Shown: positions 6,819 to 15,637 of the stretch, in pieces
How the letters are laid out: every line of letters starts with the position of its first letter
Position numbering within the stretch: position 1 is the stretch's first letter
Source of the DNA: Bacillota bacterium
GTDB lineage: Bacteria; Bacillota; Clostridia; Christensenellales; Pumilibacteraceae
Direction of reading: 5' to 3'
Assembly: GCA_009783985.1 (NCBI GenBank)
Contig: WQVM01000008.1
Coordinates: 1-36,706, forward strand
DNA: 36,706 bases
The notes under the pieces: generated by a model
Told to the model about the DNA's origin: nothing
What the model saw: the letters and a program-made list of their open reading frames with translations, nothing else
Databases searched by the model: none
Position numbers and translations under genes: made by a program

Positions 6819-7373
6819 ATGGCTAAAAAAAGTGAAAACAATATAGATGCAGAGGAGCTTGCCGGTAAAAGCGTATTTGACGAATTGTATGAGGAACTTG
6901 CCTTAGAACGACAACTCAAAGAAATCGCCGAAGTTACTCTTGCAAAAGAGAGGACACGCTCCGAAAGTTTTGAAAAACTACTTAACAAACTCCAAGCCGA
7001 CTTTGACAATCACCGTAAGCGGACCGCAGAGACGCAAAAAAAGAGCGAAGAAGACGGAATGTTTAAGGTCTTGGAAAAAGTATTGAGCGTCTTTGACATA
7101 ATGGAGCAAGCTAAGCAAATGATTGGCGACAAAAAAGTCAATGACGGCTTAGATATGGTGGTAAGAAATTTGGAAAGCAGTATTCTCGCACCTTTCGGGG
7201 TAACGGAAATCCCCGCACTCGGAGAAGATTTTGACCCTAACTTGCATAACGCTGTGCAAATGGTCAAGGCAAAAAATGCCGATGAGGCAGGTAAAGTGGT
7301 TGAGGTCTTTAACAGAGGCTTTAGAATGGGCGAGAGAGTTATAAGACACAGCGTAGTAAAAGTAGCTAACTAA
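6819..7373 (+). CDS. grpE: Nucleotide exchange factor GrpE
   Basis: The 184-aa product matches GrpE, the dimeric ADP/ATP exchange factor for DnaK. It has a long N-terminal coiled coil followed by the conserved QADFDNHRKRT and LPVLD-equivalent region (VLSVFDIMEQAK). The C-terminal beta domain contains FDPNLHNAVQM and the closing GFRMGERVIRHSVVKVAN. The gene lies between hrcA and dnaK in the normal order. The ATG has no Shine-Dalgarno site and follows the AT-rich hairpin, so translation may depend on RNA structure or processing. Confidence 0.96.
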   Translation: MAKKSENNIDAEELAGKSVFDELYEELALERQLKEIAEVTLAKERTRSESFEKLLNKLQADFDNHRKRTAETQKKSEEDGMFKVLEKVLSVFDIMEQAKQMIGDKKVNDGLDMVVRNLESSILAPFGVTEIPALGEDFDPNLHNAVQMVKAKNADEAGKVVEVFNRGFRMGERVIRHSVVKVAN

Positions 7374-7418
7374 CACCTCTTTAAGTAGAGGGGCATACAA
7401 ATAAGGAGATTAACAACA

Positions 7419-9218
7419 ATGAGTAAAGTAATAGGAATCGATTTAGGAACAACTAATTCTTGCGTAGCGGTGCTAGAGGGCGGAGAGCCTACCGTTATCG
7501 CTAATGCCGAGGGTGCGAGGACTACCCCTTCGGTTGTAGGTTTTGCCAAAGACGGAGAACGACTTGTAGGACAAGTGGCTAAAAGACAAGCGGTGGCTAA
7601 TCCGGACAAAACTATTCTCTCAATTAAGAGGGATATGGGAACATCACGCAAGGTCAAAATTGACACCAAATCATATTCGCCGCAAGAGCTTAGTGCGATG
7701 ATTTTGACAAAGCTAAAGACTGACGCTGAGGCATATTTGGGTCAAAAAGTGACGCAAGCAGTTATTACTGTGCCTGCGTATTTTAGCGATGCACAAAGAC
7801 AAGCGACTAAGGATGCAGGTAAGATTGCAGGGCTGGAAGTCTTGCGTATCATCAACGAGCCTACAGCCGCTGCGCTTTCGTACGGTCTTGACAAGGGCAA
7901 AAATGCTAATCAAAAAATCCTTATCTACGACCTAGGTGGCGGAACTTTTGATATAAGCGTGCTCGAAATCGGAGACGGTGTTTTTGAGGTGCTTGCCACG
8001 GCGGGTGACAACAAACTCGGCGGAGATGACTTTGACCAAAAACTTATTGATTATCTTGTCACGCAATTTAAGAATGATAACGGTATTGACTTATCTAAAG
8101 ACCGTATGGCCATGCAACGCCTTAAAGAAGCCTCCGAAAAAGCTAAGATTGACTTGTCGGGTATTCTTAAAGTTAATGTTAGCCTACCATTTATTACAAG
8201 TGGTGAGACAGGACCTATCCATATGGAGTACGAGATAACTCGTGCTAAGTTTGACGCACTGACCAAGGACCTTGTAGACAAGACAATCACAGCTACTAAG
8301 CAAGCTATGTCAGACGCAGGTTTTGGTGCGAGCGATATTCACAAGATAATTTTAGTTGGCGGTTCGACCCGTATTCCGGCTGTTATTGATGCTGTCAAGA
8401 ATTTGACAGGCAAAGACCCCTTCAAAGGAATCAATCCCGACGAATGTGTTGCTATGGGTGCGGCTATCCAAGCGGGTGTTCTTGCGGGCGAAGTCAAAGA
8501 TGTGCTGCTTCTTGATGTTACGCCACTTAGCTTAGGTATTGAAACAATGGGCGGAATCTTTACAAGACTTATTGACCGTAATACGACAATACCTACTAAA
8601 AAGTCGCAAATATTCTCTACAGCGACTGACGGTCAGCCTGCTGTTGATATCCATGTATTGCAAGGCGAACGAGATATAGCTGCTCATAACAAAACGCTTG
8701 CCCGCTTTGAGCTTACAGGTATTCCTCCCGCTATGAGAGGCGTTCCAAAAATCGAGGTGACTTTTGATATAGACGCTAACGGTATTGTGCAAGTATTCGC
8801 GCGTGACGAGGGTACGGGTAAAGAGCAGCGAGTGACAATTACGGCAAGCAACAATCTTAGCGACGCCGATATTCAGCAAGCTATTAAGGATGCGGAAAAA
8901 TTTGCCGAAGAAGATAAAAAGCGTAAAGATGTTGTCGAGGCAAAAAATCAAGCTGATACTCTTGTGTTTAGTATTGAGAAGTTTATCACCGAAAACGGCA
9001 GTTCTATTTCAGAAGAAGATAAAACAACGCTAGAAACTGAAGTTGCCGCCGCTAAGGAAATCCTTAAAGGTGAAGACGAAGATGCGATTAAAGAGTGCGT
9101 AGAAAAACTCAAAACTGTATCTAACGAAATTTTTGGAAAATTATACAATCAAGCCGGACAAAACACAGATAATACTGAGGCAGGCGATAGTGCGACAGGC
9201 GAAGAAACAGTAGAATAA
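7419..9218 (+). CDS. dnaK: Molecular chaperone DnaK (Hsp70)
   Basis: The 599-aa product carries all Hsp70 landmarks: [18 protein letters not shown] at the N-terminus, [32 protein letters not shown], the phosphate-binding [11 protein letters not shown], and [10 protein letters not shown]. The substrate-binding domain follows with [17 protein letters not shown]. The nucleotide-binding domain is of the shorter Gram-positive type. The C-terminal lid ends in an acidic tail. A strong Shine-Dalgarno (AAGGAG) sits before the ATG. It works with GrpE and DnaJ in protein folding under HrcA control. Confidence 0.98.
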   Translation: MSKVIGIDLGTTNSCVAVLEGGEPTVIANAEGARTTPSVVGFAKDGERLVGQVAKRQAVANPDKTILSIKRDMGTSRKVKIDTKSYSPQELSAMILTKLKTDAEAYLGQKVTQAVITVPAYFSDAQRQATKDAGKIAGLEVLRIINEPTAAALSYGLDKGKNANQKILIYDLGGGTFDISVLEIGDGVFEVLATAGDNKLGGDDFDQKLIDYLVTQFKNDNGIDLSKDRMAMQRLKEASEKAKIDLSGILKVNVSLPFITSGETGPIHMEYEITRAKFDALTKDLVDKTITATKQAMSDAGFGASDIHKIILVGGSTRIPAVIDAVKNLTGKDPFKGINPDECVAMGAAIQAGVLAGEVKDVLLLDVTPLSLGIETMGGIFTRLIDRNTTIPTKKSQIFSTATDGQPAVDIHVLQGERDIAAHNKTLARFELTGIPPAMRGVPKIEVTFDIDANGIVQVFARDEGTGKEQRVTITASNNLSDADIQQAIKDAEKFAEEDKKRKDVVEAKNQADTLVFSIEKFITENGSSISEEDKTTLETEVAAAKEILKGEDEDAIKECVEKLKTVSNEIFGKLYNQAGQNTDNTEAGDSATGEETVE

Positions 9219-9229
9219 AAAGCAAGAAT

Positions 9230-9343
9230 AATGAAAACTTAAAACTTAAAAATGAAAAGTGATTGACGGGTGTTTTTGCTAGCTTAAACACGATAAAATT
9301 TCCTCGTCCGACATTTTTCACTTTTAAGTTTTAAGTTTTCATT
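9230..9343. repeat. AT-rich inverted repeat between dnaK and dnaJ
   Basis: AATGAAAACTTAAAACTT-type sequence at 9230-9261 is complementary to 9319-9343 (CACTTTTAAGTTTTAAG...CATT). The interval encloses 57 nt without coding signals. It is a third hairpin-forming spacer in the same operon, of a different sequence family from the other two. Confidence 0.7.
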
Positions 9344-9418
9344 AATATTATAAAATCTGCTTGCATTTGACCCTTTGTATGCTGGCAAAACATTAAATAA
9401 AGTAGGAGTCCACATCCT

Positions 9419-10534
9419 GTGGCAAAATCATATTACGATATATTAGGCGTTAGCAAAACCGCCAGCGAGAATGAGATTAAAACCGCTTATAGAAATCTCG
9501 CAAAAAAATACCATCCCGACCTCAATCCGGGTAATGAGGCGGCGGCAACCAAGTTTAAGGAGGCTGCCGAGGCTTATGATGTGCTTTCCGATTCCAAAAA
9601 GCGTGCCGCATACGACAGAGGCGGCAGTAATCCCTTTGGCGGAGGTGCAGGCGGACAAGGCGGCTTTGGAGGGTTTGGCAACTTCGGCGGCTTTGGCGGA
9701 GGCGGTTTTAGCTTTGATGATGTTTTTAGTATGTTCTCGGGTGGCGGCGGTCAGCAAAGAGCGGCGGCTGTCGGTGCGGACATCAAGCTTGCGGTGACGC
9801 TTACTTTTGAAGAGGCGGCATTCGGGGTAACTAAGCCTATCAACATTACACGGACTGAGGTTTGCTCGCCTTGCCGTGGAACGGGTGCAAAGGGCGGTAC
9901 AGCTCACGAAAAATGCGGCACTTGCGGCGGCAGCGGTGAGGTTAGAGTTGCACAGGATACGGCTTTTGGTCGTGTTGTGTCTAGACGCGGTTGCCATACT
10001 TGCGGCGGCAGCGGTAAGATTATAAAAGAGTCTTGCTCATTATGTAACAGCCGCGGCGTTATCCGCAAAACAGTTACACTTAATATTCCTTTTCCTCCGG
10101 GGACAGAGCCGAATCAAGTGCTTAGCGTGCCGGGTGAGGGAGATAAAGCCAGAGGCGGCGGCAGTGCGGGTAATTTGATTTTTGTAGTCACAGTTATGCC
10201 TCACAAATACCTCAAGCGTAAAGGTGCCGACTTGTTTGTTGACCTTCCCGTGACTTTTACGCAAGCGGCTTTAGGCGATAAAGTTTTTGTGCCGTCACTC
10301 AAGGGCAAAATTGCTTTCGACCTGCCGTCCGGAACTCAAAGCGGTCAAACCTACAAGCTAAAAGGGCAGGGCATACAATACGCTAAGAAAAATTCCGCAG
10401 GCGACCTAGTAATCACGGTAGAAGTAGAAATGCCAAAAAACCTAACCTCAGCTCAAGAAAAACTGTTCAAAGAACTCCACTCATCTCTAAAACTGGACCA
10501 ATACGAAAAAGCCAAAGAACACAGCAAAAAATAG
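9419..10534 (+). CDS. dnaJ: Chaperone DnaJ (Hsp40)
   Basis: The 371-aa product has an N-terminal J domain with [12 protein letters not shown] and the catalytic HPD (YHPDLNPG), then a Gly/Phe-rich linker. Four zinc-binding Cys motifs follow ([32 protein letters not shown]), then the C-terminal substrate-binding domains. It stimulates DnaK ATPase and delivers substrates. The start is a GTG at 9419 with AGGAG 10 nt upstream. CCACA-TCC-TGTGG surrounds the GTG and could mask it. It is the last gene of the heat-shock operon. Confidence 0.97.
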   Translation: MAKSYYDILGVSKTASENEIKTAYRNLAKKYHPDLNPGNEAAATKFKEAAEAYDVLSDSKKRAAYDRGGSNPFGGGAGGQGGFGGFGNFGGFGGGGFSFDDVFSMFSGGGGQQRAAAVGADIKLAVTLTFEEAAFGVTKPINITRTEVCSPCRGTGAKGGTAHEKCGTCGGSGEVRVAQDTAFGRVVSRRGCHTCGGSGKIIKESCSLCNSRGVIRKTVTLNIPFPPGTEPNQVLSVPGEGDKARGGGSAGNLIFVVTVMPHKYLKRKGADLFVDLPVTFTQAALGDKVFVPSLKGKIAFDLPSGTQSGQTYKLKGQGIQYAKKNSAGDLVITVEVEMPKNLTSAQEKLFKELHSSLKLDQYEKAKEHSKK

Positions 10535-10538
10535 AGAG

Positions 10539-10575
10539 CAATCGGGACGCCGTTTTTGGTGTCCCGATTGTTTTT
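10539..10575 (+). terminator. Terminator of the heat-shock operon
   Basis: A 13-bp stem (10539-10551 with 10558-10570, one G-U pair) has the loop GTTTTT and is followed by T5. It lies 5 nt after the dnaJ stop. Confidence 0.92.
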
Positions 10576-10600
10576 GCAAGGTGCAACAAGGAGGTAATTT

Positions 10601-11569
10601 ATGACAAGAAAAATAGTTCAGTTTCCGCATCCACAATCAGAGTATAAGCCAAATAAGCATAATAAACTTATCGGTAAAGATAAAAAACATACCGCATGGA
10701 AACTTAATAACCATTGTCGCAGATTTATTAAAACCGTTGGAAGCTATGTTGATGGTAAGGACAACTTAAAAACAAGCGATATATGCTTTTGGGGCGAGTT
10801 TGAGGGGGTAAATGTAATAACGGATATTTCGAGTAGTGCAGAAACGGAAAAACATCCTCATTTTTTACATACGCCCTGTTATGTCAAGCTTAAAGACTAT
10901 GACAATGTTTTTGGAAACGAAAACAAATCCTACCAAAATACAGACCCATATGTATTTGGCAATAGCTTTATGTATAGCAATTGCAAAATGACTGGGCAAA
11001 TGAGAGAGCTAGCTAAAGGCTCAATAATTATATTTGGAGGTTTAATTAAGGGTGAATGGTGTGTAGACACCGTTTTTGTTGTTGAGGAACGACTTGAAAA
11101 GAGAATAAACTCTCTTGATGATGCTAAGAAAATGTTAGACGATAAAGTTATATCACAAGAGTTTTATGAAACAACCCTTGCTCCTATATTTTTCCAAACT
11201 GAAAATGATAACAATACTAGAAAATGTGGCTCTTGCTCATCTTCTCCAAAATCTAACACTTCACGCCCTGAAATAATTATATACAAAGGGGCAACATACG
11301 ACAACCAAATCAATGATATGTATAGTTTCTTTCCGTGCAAACCATACAACAATAGCGAAAAATTTTCATTTGCAAGACCTCAAATTAAATTGGATATTAT
11401 GACTCCTAATTTGAAACAAAACTTAAAGTATTGTAATGAATCTGATATATCAGAAGAATATAGTATTTGGAACGAGATAAAAGAGCAAATTATTGGCAAA
11501 GGATTATATCTTGGTGTATCTGCCGAAGAGCCAAAAAAATTGGAGATAAAAAATTTGACTAAGACATAA
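10601..11569 (+). CDS. Conserved hypothetical protein, family unknown
   Basis: A 322-aa soluble protein with a strong Shine-Dalgarno (AAGGAGG) 6 nt before the ATG. I do not recognise a named domain, but the first two thirds have the look of a conserved enzyme-like core: HCRRFIKTVGSYVD (about residues 43-56), FWGEFEGVNVI, HFLHTPCYVKL, QNTDPYVFGNSFMYSNC, and LAKGSIIIFGG followed by VDTVFVVEE. The C-terminal third is Asn/Ser-rich and less ordered. There is no signal peptide or membrane segment. It stands alone between two terminator-like hairpins, downstream of the heat-shock operon, with no functional partner. Its AT-richness and isolation suggest acquisition by transfer. Confidence 0.75.
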   Translation: MTRKIVQFPHPQSEYKPNKHNKLIGKDKKHTAWKLNNHCRRFIKTVGSYVDGKDNLKTSDICFWGEFEGVNVITDISSSAETEKHPHFLHTPCYVKLKDYDNVFGNENKSYQNTDPYVFGNSFMYSNCKMTGQMRELAKGSIIIFGGLIKGEWCVDTVFVVEERLEKRINSLDDAKKMLDDKVISQEFYETTLAPIFFQTENDNNTRKCGSCSSSPKSNTSRPEIIIYKGATYDNQINDMYSFFPCKPYNNSEKFSFARPQIKLDIMTPNLKQNLKYCNESDISEEYSIWNEIKEQIIGKGLYLGVSAEEPKKLEIKNLTKT

Positions 11570-11608
11570 AAAATCGGGACACCTGCAAGAGCAAGGTGTT
11601 CCACAGGT

Positions 11609-11658
11609 CGTAGACAGAAGGCGGTTTGCTAGCAAAGCACAACCGCCTTCTGTCTACG
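11609..11658. repeat. 18-bp perfect inverted repeat
   Basis: CGTAGACAGAAGGCGGTT (11609-11626) is perfectly complementary to 11641-11658 across a 14-nt loop. There is no T run, so it is not a classical terminator. Just before it, ACACCT/AGGTGT forms a smaller hairpin, and the AATCGGGACACC preceding that repeats the arm of the dnaJ terminator. Confidence 0.75.
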
Positions 11659-11777
11659 GTCTGAAAACACTTCAGCGTTTGATATCCAATTTTTTATTTG
11701 TGATACTCAAAATACTTGCAAATATCCTTAGAGTATGTTATTATATAAATACTTGTCCAATCCCTAACTCCAAATAT

Positions 11778-11863
11778 GCCGGTGTGGTGGAATGGCAGAC
11801 GCGACGGACTCAAAATCCGTTAAGGGCAACCTTGTGCCGGTTCAAGTCCGGCCACCGGCACCA
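11778..11863 (+). tRNA. tRNA-Leu (anticodon CAA)
   Basis: The acceptor GCCGGTG pairs with CACCGGC, the anticodon stem is ACGGA/TCCGT with loop CTCAAAA (anticodon CAA, reading UUG), and a long variable arm marks a class II tRNA. The T-arm is GGTTCAAGTCC, and CCA is encoded. Confidence 0.97.
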
Positions 11864-11871
11864 GCTATAAT

Positions 11872-11930
11872 AAAAACGAATTGAGTAAGGTTTTGTCCTA
11901 TTGACTCAATTTAATCGCTTTGCGTTTTTA
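11872..11930 (+). terminator. Possible terminator of tRNA-Leu
   Basis: AAAACG / CGTTTT outer arms and ATTGAGT / ACTCAAT inner arms follow the tRNA, ending in a T run. The rest of 11931-12187 shows no coding region. Confidence 0.45.
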
Positions 11931-12187
11931 TGCAAAAAATAAACTAGTGAATGGACACACAAGGATTACATAATAAAACTCCAAGCAACATAACGCCGCA
12001 CTTGTGAGGTTTTTCTATTTATCCGCCTCATGTGGCAGAAAAACAGGGAGAGGGAGTCCATTATTTACTATTATAAGGCTAGTTTATCATTTCCGTACGA
12101 CTTTATGGAGTACAAGGGTATTCGCTTTTTATTTGGCACTACTTTTGGAGTCAATAGACAAATTAATAAAATAATGGCTTAAAACTC

Positions 12188-12216
12188 TTGACAAAAGTGG
12201 TTGATTTGGATATAAT
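12188..12216 (+). promoter_or_regulatory. Consensus sigma-A promoter of the lipoprotein gene
   Basis: A perfect TTGACA (12188-12193), a 17-bp spacer and a perfect TATAAT (12211-12216) lie 21 nt before the ATG of the following lipoprotein gene. This is the best promoter in the window by consensus. Confidence 0.9.
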
Positions 12217-12237
12217 AATAATGATAAGAGGTGATAT

Positions 12238-12819
12238 ATGAAAAAAAAGATAATACTATCCCTTTTTACGCTGTTAATTGTAAGCTTTGCTTTTGTATCT
12301 TGCCGTTGCGGAACAACTGTAGTCACGCAACATCCTAGGGAACATCAATTTGCTATTGATTATCCAATTCGTATCTATGACATTGAGACAGGCAATCATT
12401 TGGCGACATTAACATTCACAGATATAAGTCTTTTGATTGATGAGGAATGGGAGCAAGTAACAATCAATGAAGAAACAGGCGACACCACAACAAGGACATT
12501 TCGGCAGATAGTTCAAATATTTTACACTTATGATAGAACGGGTGGAGGTCGAACAATCGGAAGTGGTAACTTCACTACCCGTGATGGTAGTGGCAGTGGA
12601 AATATTCCAGCGTTTTGGAGCGGGGTATCTGCGGTGAGAGTTGACACAACTGGTTTTGATAACAGTCAAGCACCTGATTTTACATCTGTGTCGAGACCAG
12701 GGCAATCAAGTTTTACGGTGGCATTAGCAAACAGAAGTAATTTTGTTGACATTGAGTTTAGATACAATATTCAGCGTAATCCTACTGCAAGGATAAGGCT
12801 GAATGTACCACAAGTATAA
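12238..12819 (+). CDS. Putative lipoprotein, beta-rich
   Basis: The 193-aa product begins with a lysine-rich signal peptide and hydrophobic core ending in the lipobox FVSC (Cys22), so it is predicted to be lipid-anchored on the outer face of the membrane. The rest is rich in Thr, Gly and beta-prone segments (for example TLTFTDISLLIDEEWEQVTI and VDIEFRYNIQ), reminiscent of immunoglobulin-like or DUF4352-type folds, although no family is certain. It has a Shine-Dalgarno (AGAGGTGA) and a consensus promoter, suggesting high expression. It is monocistronic, with rpmE following on its own ribosome site. Confidence 0.8.
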   Translation: MKKKIILSLFTLLIVSFAFVSCRCGTTVVTQHPREHQFAIDYPIRIYDIETGNHLATLTFTDISLLIDEEWEQVTINEETGDTTTRTFRQIVQIFYTYDRTGGGRTIGSGNFTTRDGSGSGNIPAFWSGVSAVRVDTTGFDNSQAPDFTSVSRPGQSSFTVALANRSNFVDIEFRYNIQRNPTARIRLNVPQV

Positions 12820-12893
12820 ATAAGTTGGTGTGATAATTGGTAGGCATTATTGCGAAAATCGCCGTTGCCACACAACAAAGGAGTAAGAAGACT

Positions 12894-13097
12894 ATGAAAC
12901 CAGAAATACATCCGGATTATCACGAAGTGACGGCTGTGTGTTCGTGCGGCACAAGTTTTATAACAGGCAGCACAAAAAAAGGCGATTCGCTCAAAGTAGA
13001 AATTTGTAGCAAATGTCATCCTTTTTATACAGGCAAGCAAAAGATTGTCGACACCGGCGGCCGCATAGATAAATTTAACAAACGCTATCAAAAATAA
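12894..13097 (+). CDS. rpmE: 50S ribosomal protein L31, zinc-binding type
   Basis: The 67-aa product begins [19 protein letters not shown] and contains the second Cys pair [12 protein letters not shown], the four-Cys zinc-binding (C+) form of L31. It ends in the usual [11 protein letters not shown]. The reading frame is open further upstream, but homology and a Shine-Dalgarno (AAAGGAG, 10 nt upstream) set the start at 12894. Confidence 0.96.
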   Translation: MKPEIHPDYHEVTAVCSCGTSFITGSTKKGDSLKVEICSKCHPFYTGKQKIVDTGGRIDKFNKRYQK

Positions 13098-13128
13098 TTT
13101 ACGAATGACAAAGAGGGCATGTCCCTGC

Positions 13129-13156
13129 AAAAAGCCCGCAATGGGCTTTTTTGCTT
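13129..13156 (+). terminator. Terminator of rpmE
   Basis: AAAAAGCCC / GGGCTTTTTT around the loop GCAAT, followed by more T residues, makes a compact intrinsic terminator. Confidence 0.9.
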
Positions 13157-13189
13157 TTTTGAAAAAATTAGCATAAAAATATAGCATAT

Positions 13190-14959
13190 ATGAATAGAAA
13201 AAAAATACAAGCAAAATACAAATGGAATCTCTCGCATATTATAGAGTCAGATGGGGAGTGGGAGAGACTTTTTAAGTATGTTTCGGATAATGCGGATTTG
13301 CTAGCCCAATATGACGGCAAACTTGACAATGCAGACAGTTTGCTAGAGTGCTTGCAGTTATCTGACAAAATAAGCGATATTGTTGAGAGAGTGTATGTGT
13401 ACGCTCATATGAAGAAGGATGAGGACGCTTCTAATGACAAGTATGTTGCTATGAGCGACAGGTCAAGCGGACTTGCCGTCAAGCTAAGTTCGTCAGCATC
13501 ATTCATAATGCCGCAATTATCACGCTTGTCTAATGAGGTGTTAAGTAATTTTGCTAAATTGCTGCAATTTGTCGATTATGATTATATGTTAGCTGAAATT
13601 ATTAGAGAAAAAGCACATATATTGTCTGACGCAGAGGAAAAATTACTTTCATTGTCTAGTAGAGCAACAGGTAATTACCGTGATATATTCGGTATGCTTG
13701 ATAATCTCGAATTACCATTCCCAAAAGTTTTGGACGAACGGGGAAAAAAAGTGCAACTTACACACGGAACATACTCTAAGCATCTACAGAGTCGTGATGT
13801 CGCCGTTCGCAAATCTGCTTTTGACGGTATGTATAAGACATTCAAATCTTATATCAACACTATTTCGGCGGTTTATGATGGCAGTGTCAAAAAAGATGTT
13901 TTTTATAGCACAGTACGCAAATATCATAATTGCCTTACCCGTGCATTAAAGGGTGACGATATTCCGTCAGCGGTCTACGATAAGCTAATTGATGCAGTGA
14001 GTAGCAGGCTTAGCGTACTACATAGATATGTAGGTTATCGCAAGCAAGCCTTAGGTTTAGGCGAGCTGCATATGTATGATATGCATACGCCGATTGTGGA
14101 CGGGGCTGACATCAAGATGGAATATGACGATGCGTATGATTTGGTTGTAGAGTCATTAGCTCCGATGGGTACTGAATATGCCAAGCTACTCAAAGAAGCA
14201 AAAGACGGTGGCTGGATAGATGTATATGAGACAAAGGGCAAGCGGAGCGGTGCATACAGTTGGGGTACATACTCTGCTCACCCGTATGTACTTCTCAATT
14301 ATCAGCAGACAACGCATGATATTTTTACTATCGCACACGAAATGGGTCACGCTCTGCATAGTTATTATAGTAACAAATTTCAGCCGTATTCAAAAGCAGG
14401 TTATAAGATTTTTGTTGCAGAGGTTGCAAGTACGGTCAATGAGGTATTGTTACTCAAGTATTTGATGAGGACAACAACTGATAAAGCCGTTAAAAAATAT
14501 TTACTTAGCTACTATTTAGATATGTTCCGCACGACGCTTTTTAGGCAGACGATGTTCTCTGAGTTCGAAAAATTCTCGCATGAACTTATAGAACGAGATG
14601 AGGCGATAAGCCAAAAAGTTTTGTCTGATTATTACTATGACCTTAACAAAAAATATTACGGCAAAGATGTAATCCATGACGACCTTATCCGTTATGAATG
14701 GGCGAGAATACCGCATTTTTACAATTCTTTTTATGTGTACAAATACGCAACAGGACTTACTGCGGCGGTCTCGATTGCATCAAGGATATTGTCAGACTCA
14801 TCGTATCTCCCAAAATATTTTGGATTTCTTAAAGCAGGCGGTTCTAAGTCGCCTTACCAAATACTCAAGGATGCAGATATTGATTTGGCAACAGCTAAGC
14901 CGTATGATGATGCGATGGGTGAGTTTGAAAGTACGCTTGCGGAGCTAGAGAGGCTATAA
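13190..14959 (+). CDS. pepF: Oligoendopeptidase F (M3 family metallopeptidase)
   Basis: The 589-aa product is full length for PepF, a cytosolic zinc peptidase that degrades oligopeptides. The active site HEMGH spans residues 383-387 within TIAHEMGHALHSYYSN, and the third ligand region is FVAEVASTVNEVLL. It heads a five-gene cluster. Its stop codon overlaps the next start (TAATG). No clear Shine-Dalgarno precedes its ATG; the rpmE terminator lies just upstream. Confidence 0.95.
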   Translation: MNRKKIQAKYKWNLSHIIESDGEWERLFKYVSDNADLLAQYDGKLDNADSLLECLQLSDKISDIVERVYVYAHMKKDEDASNDKYVAMSDRSSGLAVKLSSSASFIMPQLSRLSNEVLSNFAKLLQFVDYDYMLAEIIREKAHILSDAEEKLLSLSSRATGNYRDIFGMLDNLELPFPKVLDERGKKVQLTHGTYSKHLQSRDVAVRKSAFDGMYKTFKSYINTISAVYDGSVKKDVFYSTVRKYHNCLTRALKGDDIPSAVYDKLIDAVSSRLSVLHRYVGYRKQALGLGELHMYDMHTPIVDGADIKMEYDDAYDLVVESLAPMGTEYAKLLKEAKDGGWIDVYETKGKRSGAYSWGTYSAHPYVLLNYQQTTHDIFTIAHEMGHALHSYYSNKFQPYSKAGYKIFVAEVASTVNEVLLLKYLMRTTTDKAVKKYLLSYYLDMFRTTLFRQTMFSEFEKFSHELIERDEAISQKVLSDYYYDLNKKYYGKDVIHDDLIRYEWARIPHFYNSFYVYKYATGLTAAVSIASRILSDSSYLPKYFGFLKAGGSKSPYQILKDADIDLATAKPYDDAMGEFESTLAELERL

Positions 14960-15093
14960 TGTTGTGGAATTTGACAGCGATTTTTTTAGGGATAGGCACA
15001 ACGGCAATTATTTTGATTGTGTCGGCTCTCTGTGAGGCAAAAAAAAGCCGTAACGCAAATCAAGTTACAGAGGAGAAAACAAATGGAAAATGA
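14959..15093 (+). CDS. Small single-span membrane peptide
   Basis: A 44-aa ORF begins in the TAATG overlap with pepF, with GAGAGG 5 nt upstream as ribosome site. It encodes one hydrophobic helix (residues 4-25, LTAIFLGIGTTAIILIVSAL), then a charged tail ending TEEKTNGK. Its stop overlaps the start of the next gene by 11 nt, giving a translationally coupled chain. No family is recognised. It may be a genuine micro-membrane protein or mainly serve to couple translation. Confidence 0.55.
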   Translation: MLWNLTAIFLGIGTTAIILIVSALCEAKKSRNANQVTEEKTNGK

Positions 15094-15637
15094 AGATGTA
15101 ATTCTGTCATCGGGACAAAAACTTGCCTGTAGTATTTCGGCAGGGATTTTGCTTATATTACTTGGCATATTTTTGCTGCTTAGCGGACTTGGTGTTTTTC
15201 CTTTTGGAATAATGCTGGCGATTATACCTGCGACGCTTGTTACAATCGGGCTGATTTTTGTGGTTGCGGGATTTATTCAGGATAATGTTGTGGCTCTTTG
15301 GTTAGGTTCTTTTGTGCTTGCTACTTCGTTGGTTTCTATTTTTGCTCCGTTGTCGGCTACGGTTCGTATTGGCTATGCACGACTTTATCCGCTTTATTTG
15401 GCAGCTCCCGCAATAGCAAGTCTTGTTACTATGTTTTATTCGAGAGAGTTTAAGGACCACCTAAAAGCAATAATATTCTTTCTTGCCCTTAGTGGATTCT
15501 TCTTCCTCAATAGTGTGTTTGGAATATCGTGGGTAATTGTGCTACCGATTATGTTGGCGGCATTTGGTATTTTTATAGTCGTTGTAGCGATAGTATTACG
15601 CAATAGTATAAAAGGCAGTATACAAAATGATGTCTAA
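15083..15637 (+). CDS. Six-helix integral membrane protein
   Basis: The 184-aa product starts at MENEDVILSSG with GAGGAG 8 nt upstream. The frame is open further upstream but has no ribosome site there. About six hydrophobic helices cover nearly the whole protein (near residues 13-36, 40-62, 66-87, 95-112, 125-144 and 148-172), with no conserved enzymatic motif. It overlaps pncB by 11 nt, so the two are probably translated together. Function unknown; the context would allow a role in envelope or transport. Confidence 0.75.
   Translation: MENEDVILSSGQKLACSISAGILLILLGIFLLLSGLGVFPFGIMLAIIPATLVTIGLIFVVAGFIQDNVVALWLGSFVLATSLVSIFAPLSATVRIGYARLYPLYLAAPAIASLVTMFYSREFKDHLKAIIFFLALSGFFFLNSVFGISWVIVLPIMLAAFGIFIVVVAIVLRNSIKGSIQNDV

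Noticed and set aside
9443-9997. 184-aa minus-strand ORF antisense to dnaJ
   Set aside because: It is a shadow of the Gly-rich and Cys-rich dnaJ coding region, with no ribosome site or recognisable domain.
12409-12705. Minus-strand ORF within the lipoprotein gene
   Set aside because: Opposite to a gene with a consensus promoter, signal peptide and ribosome site; nothing supports it.
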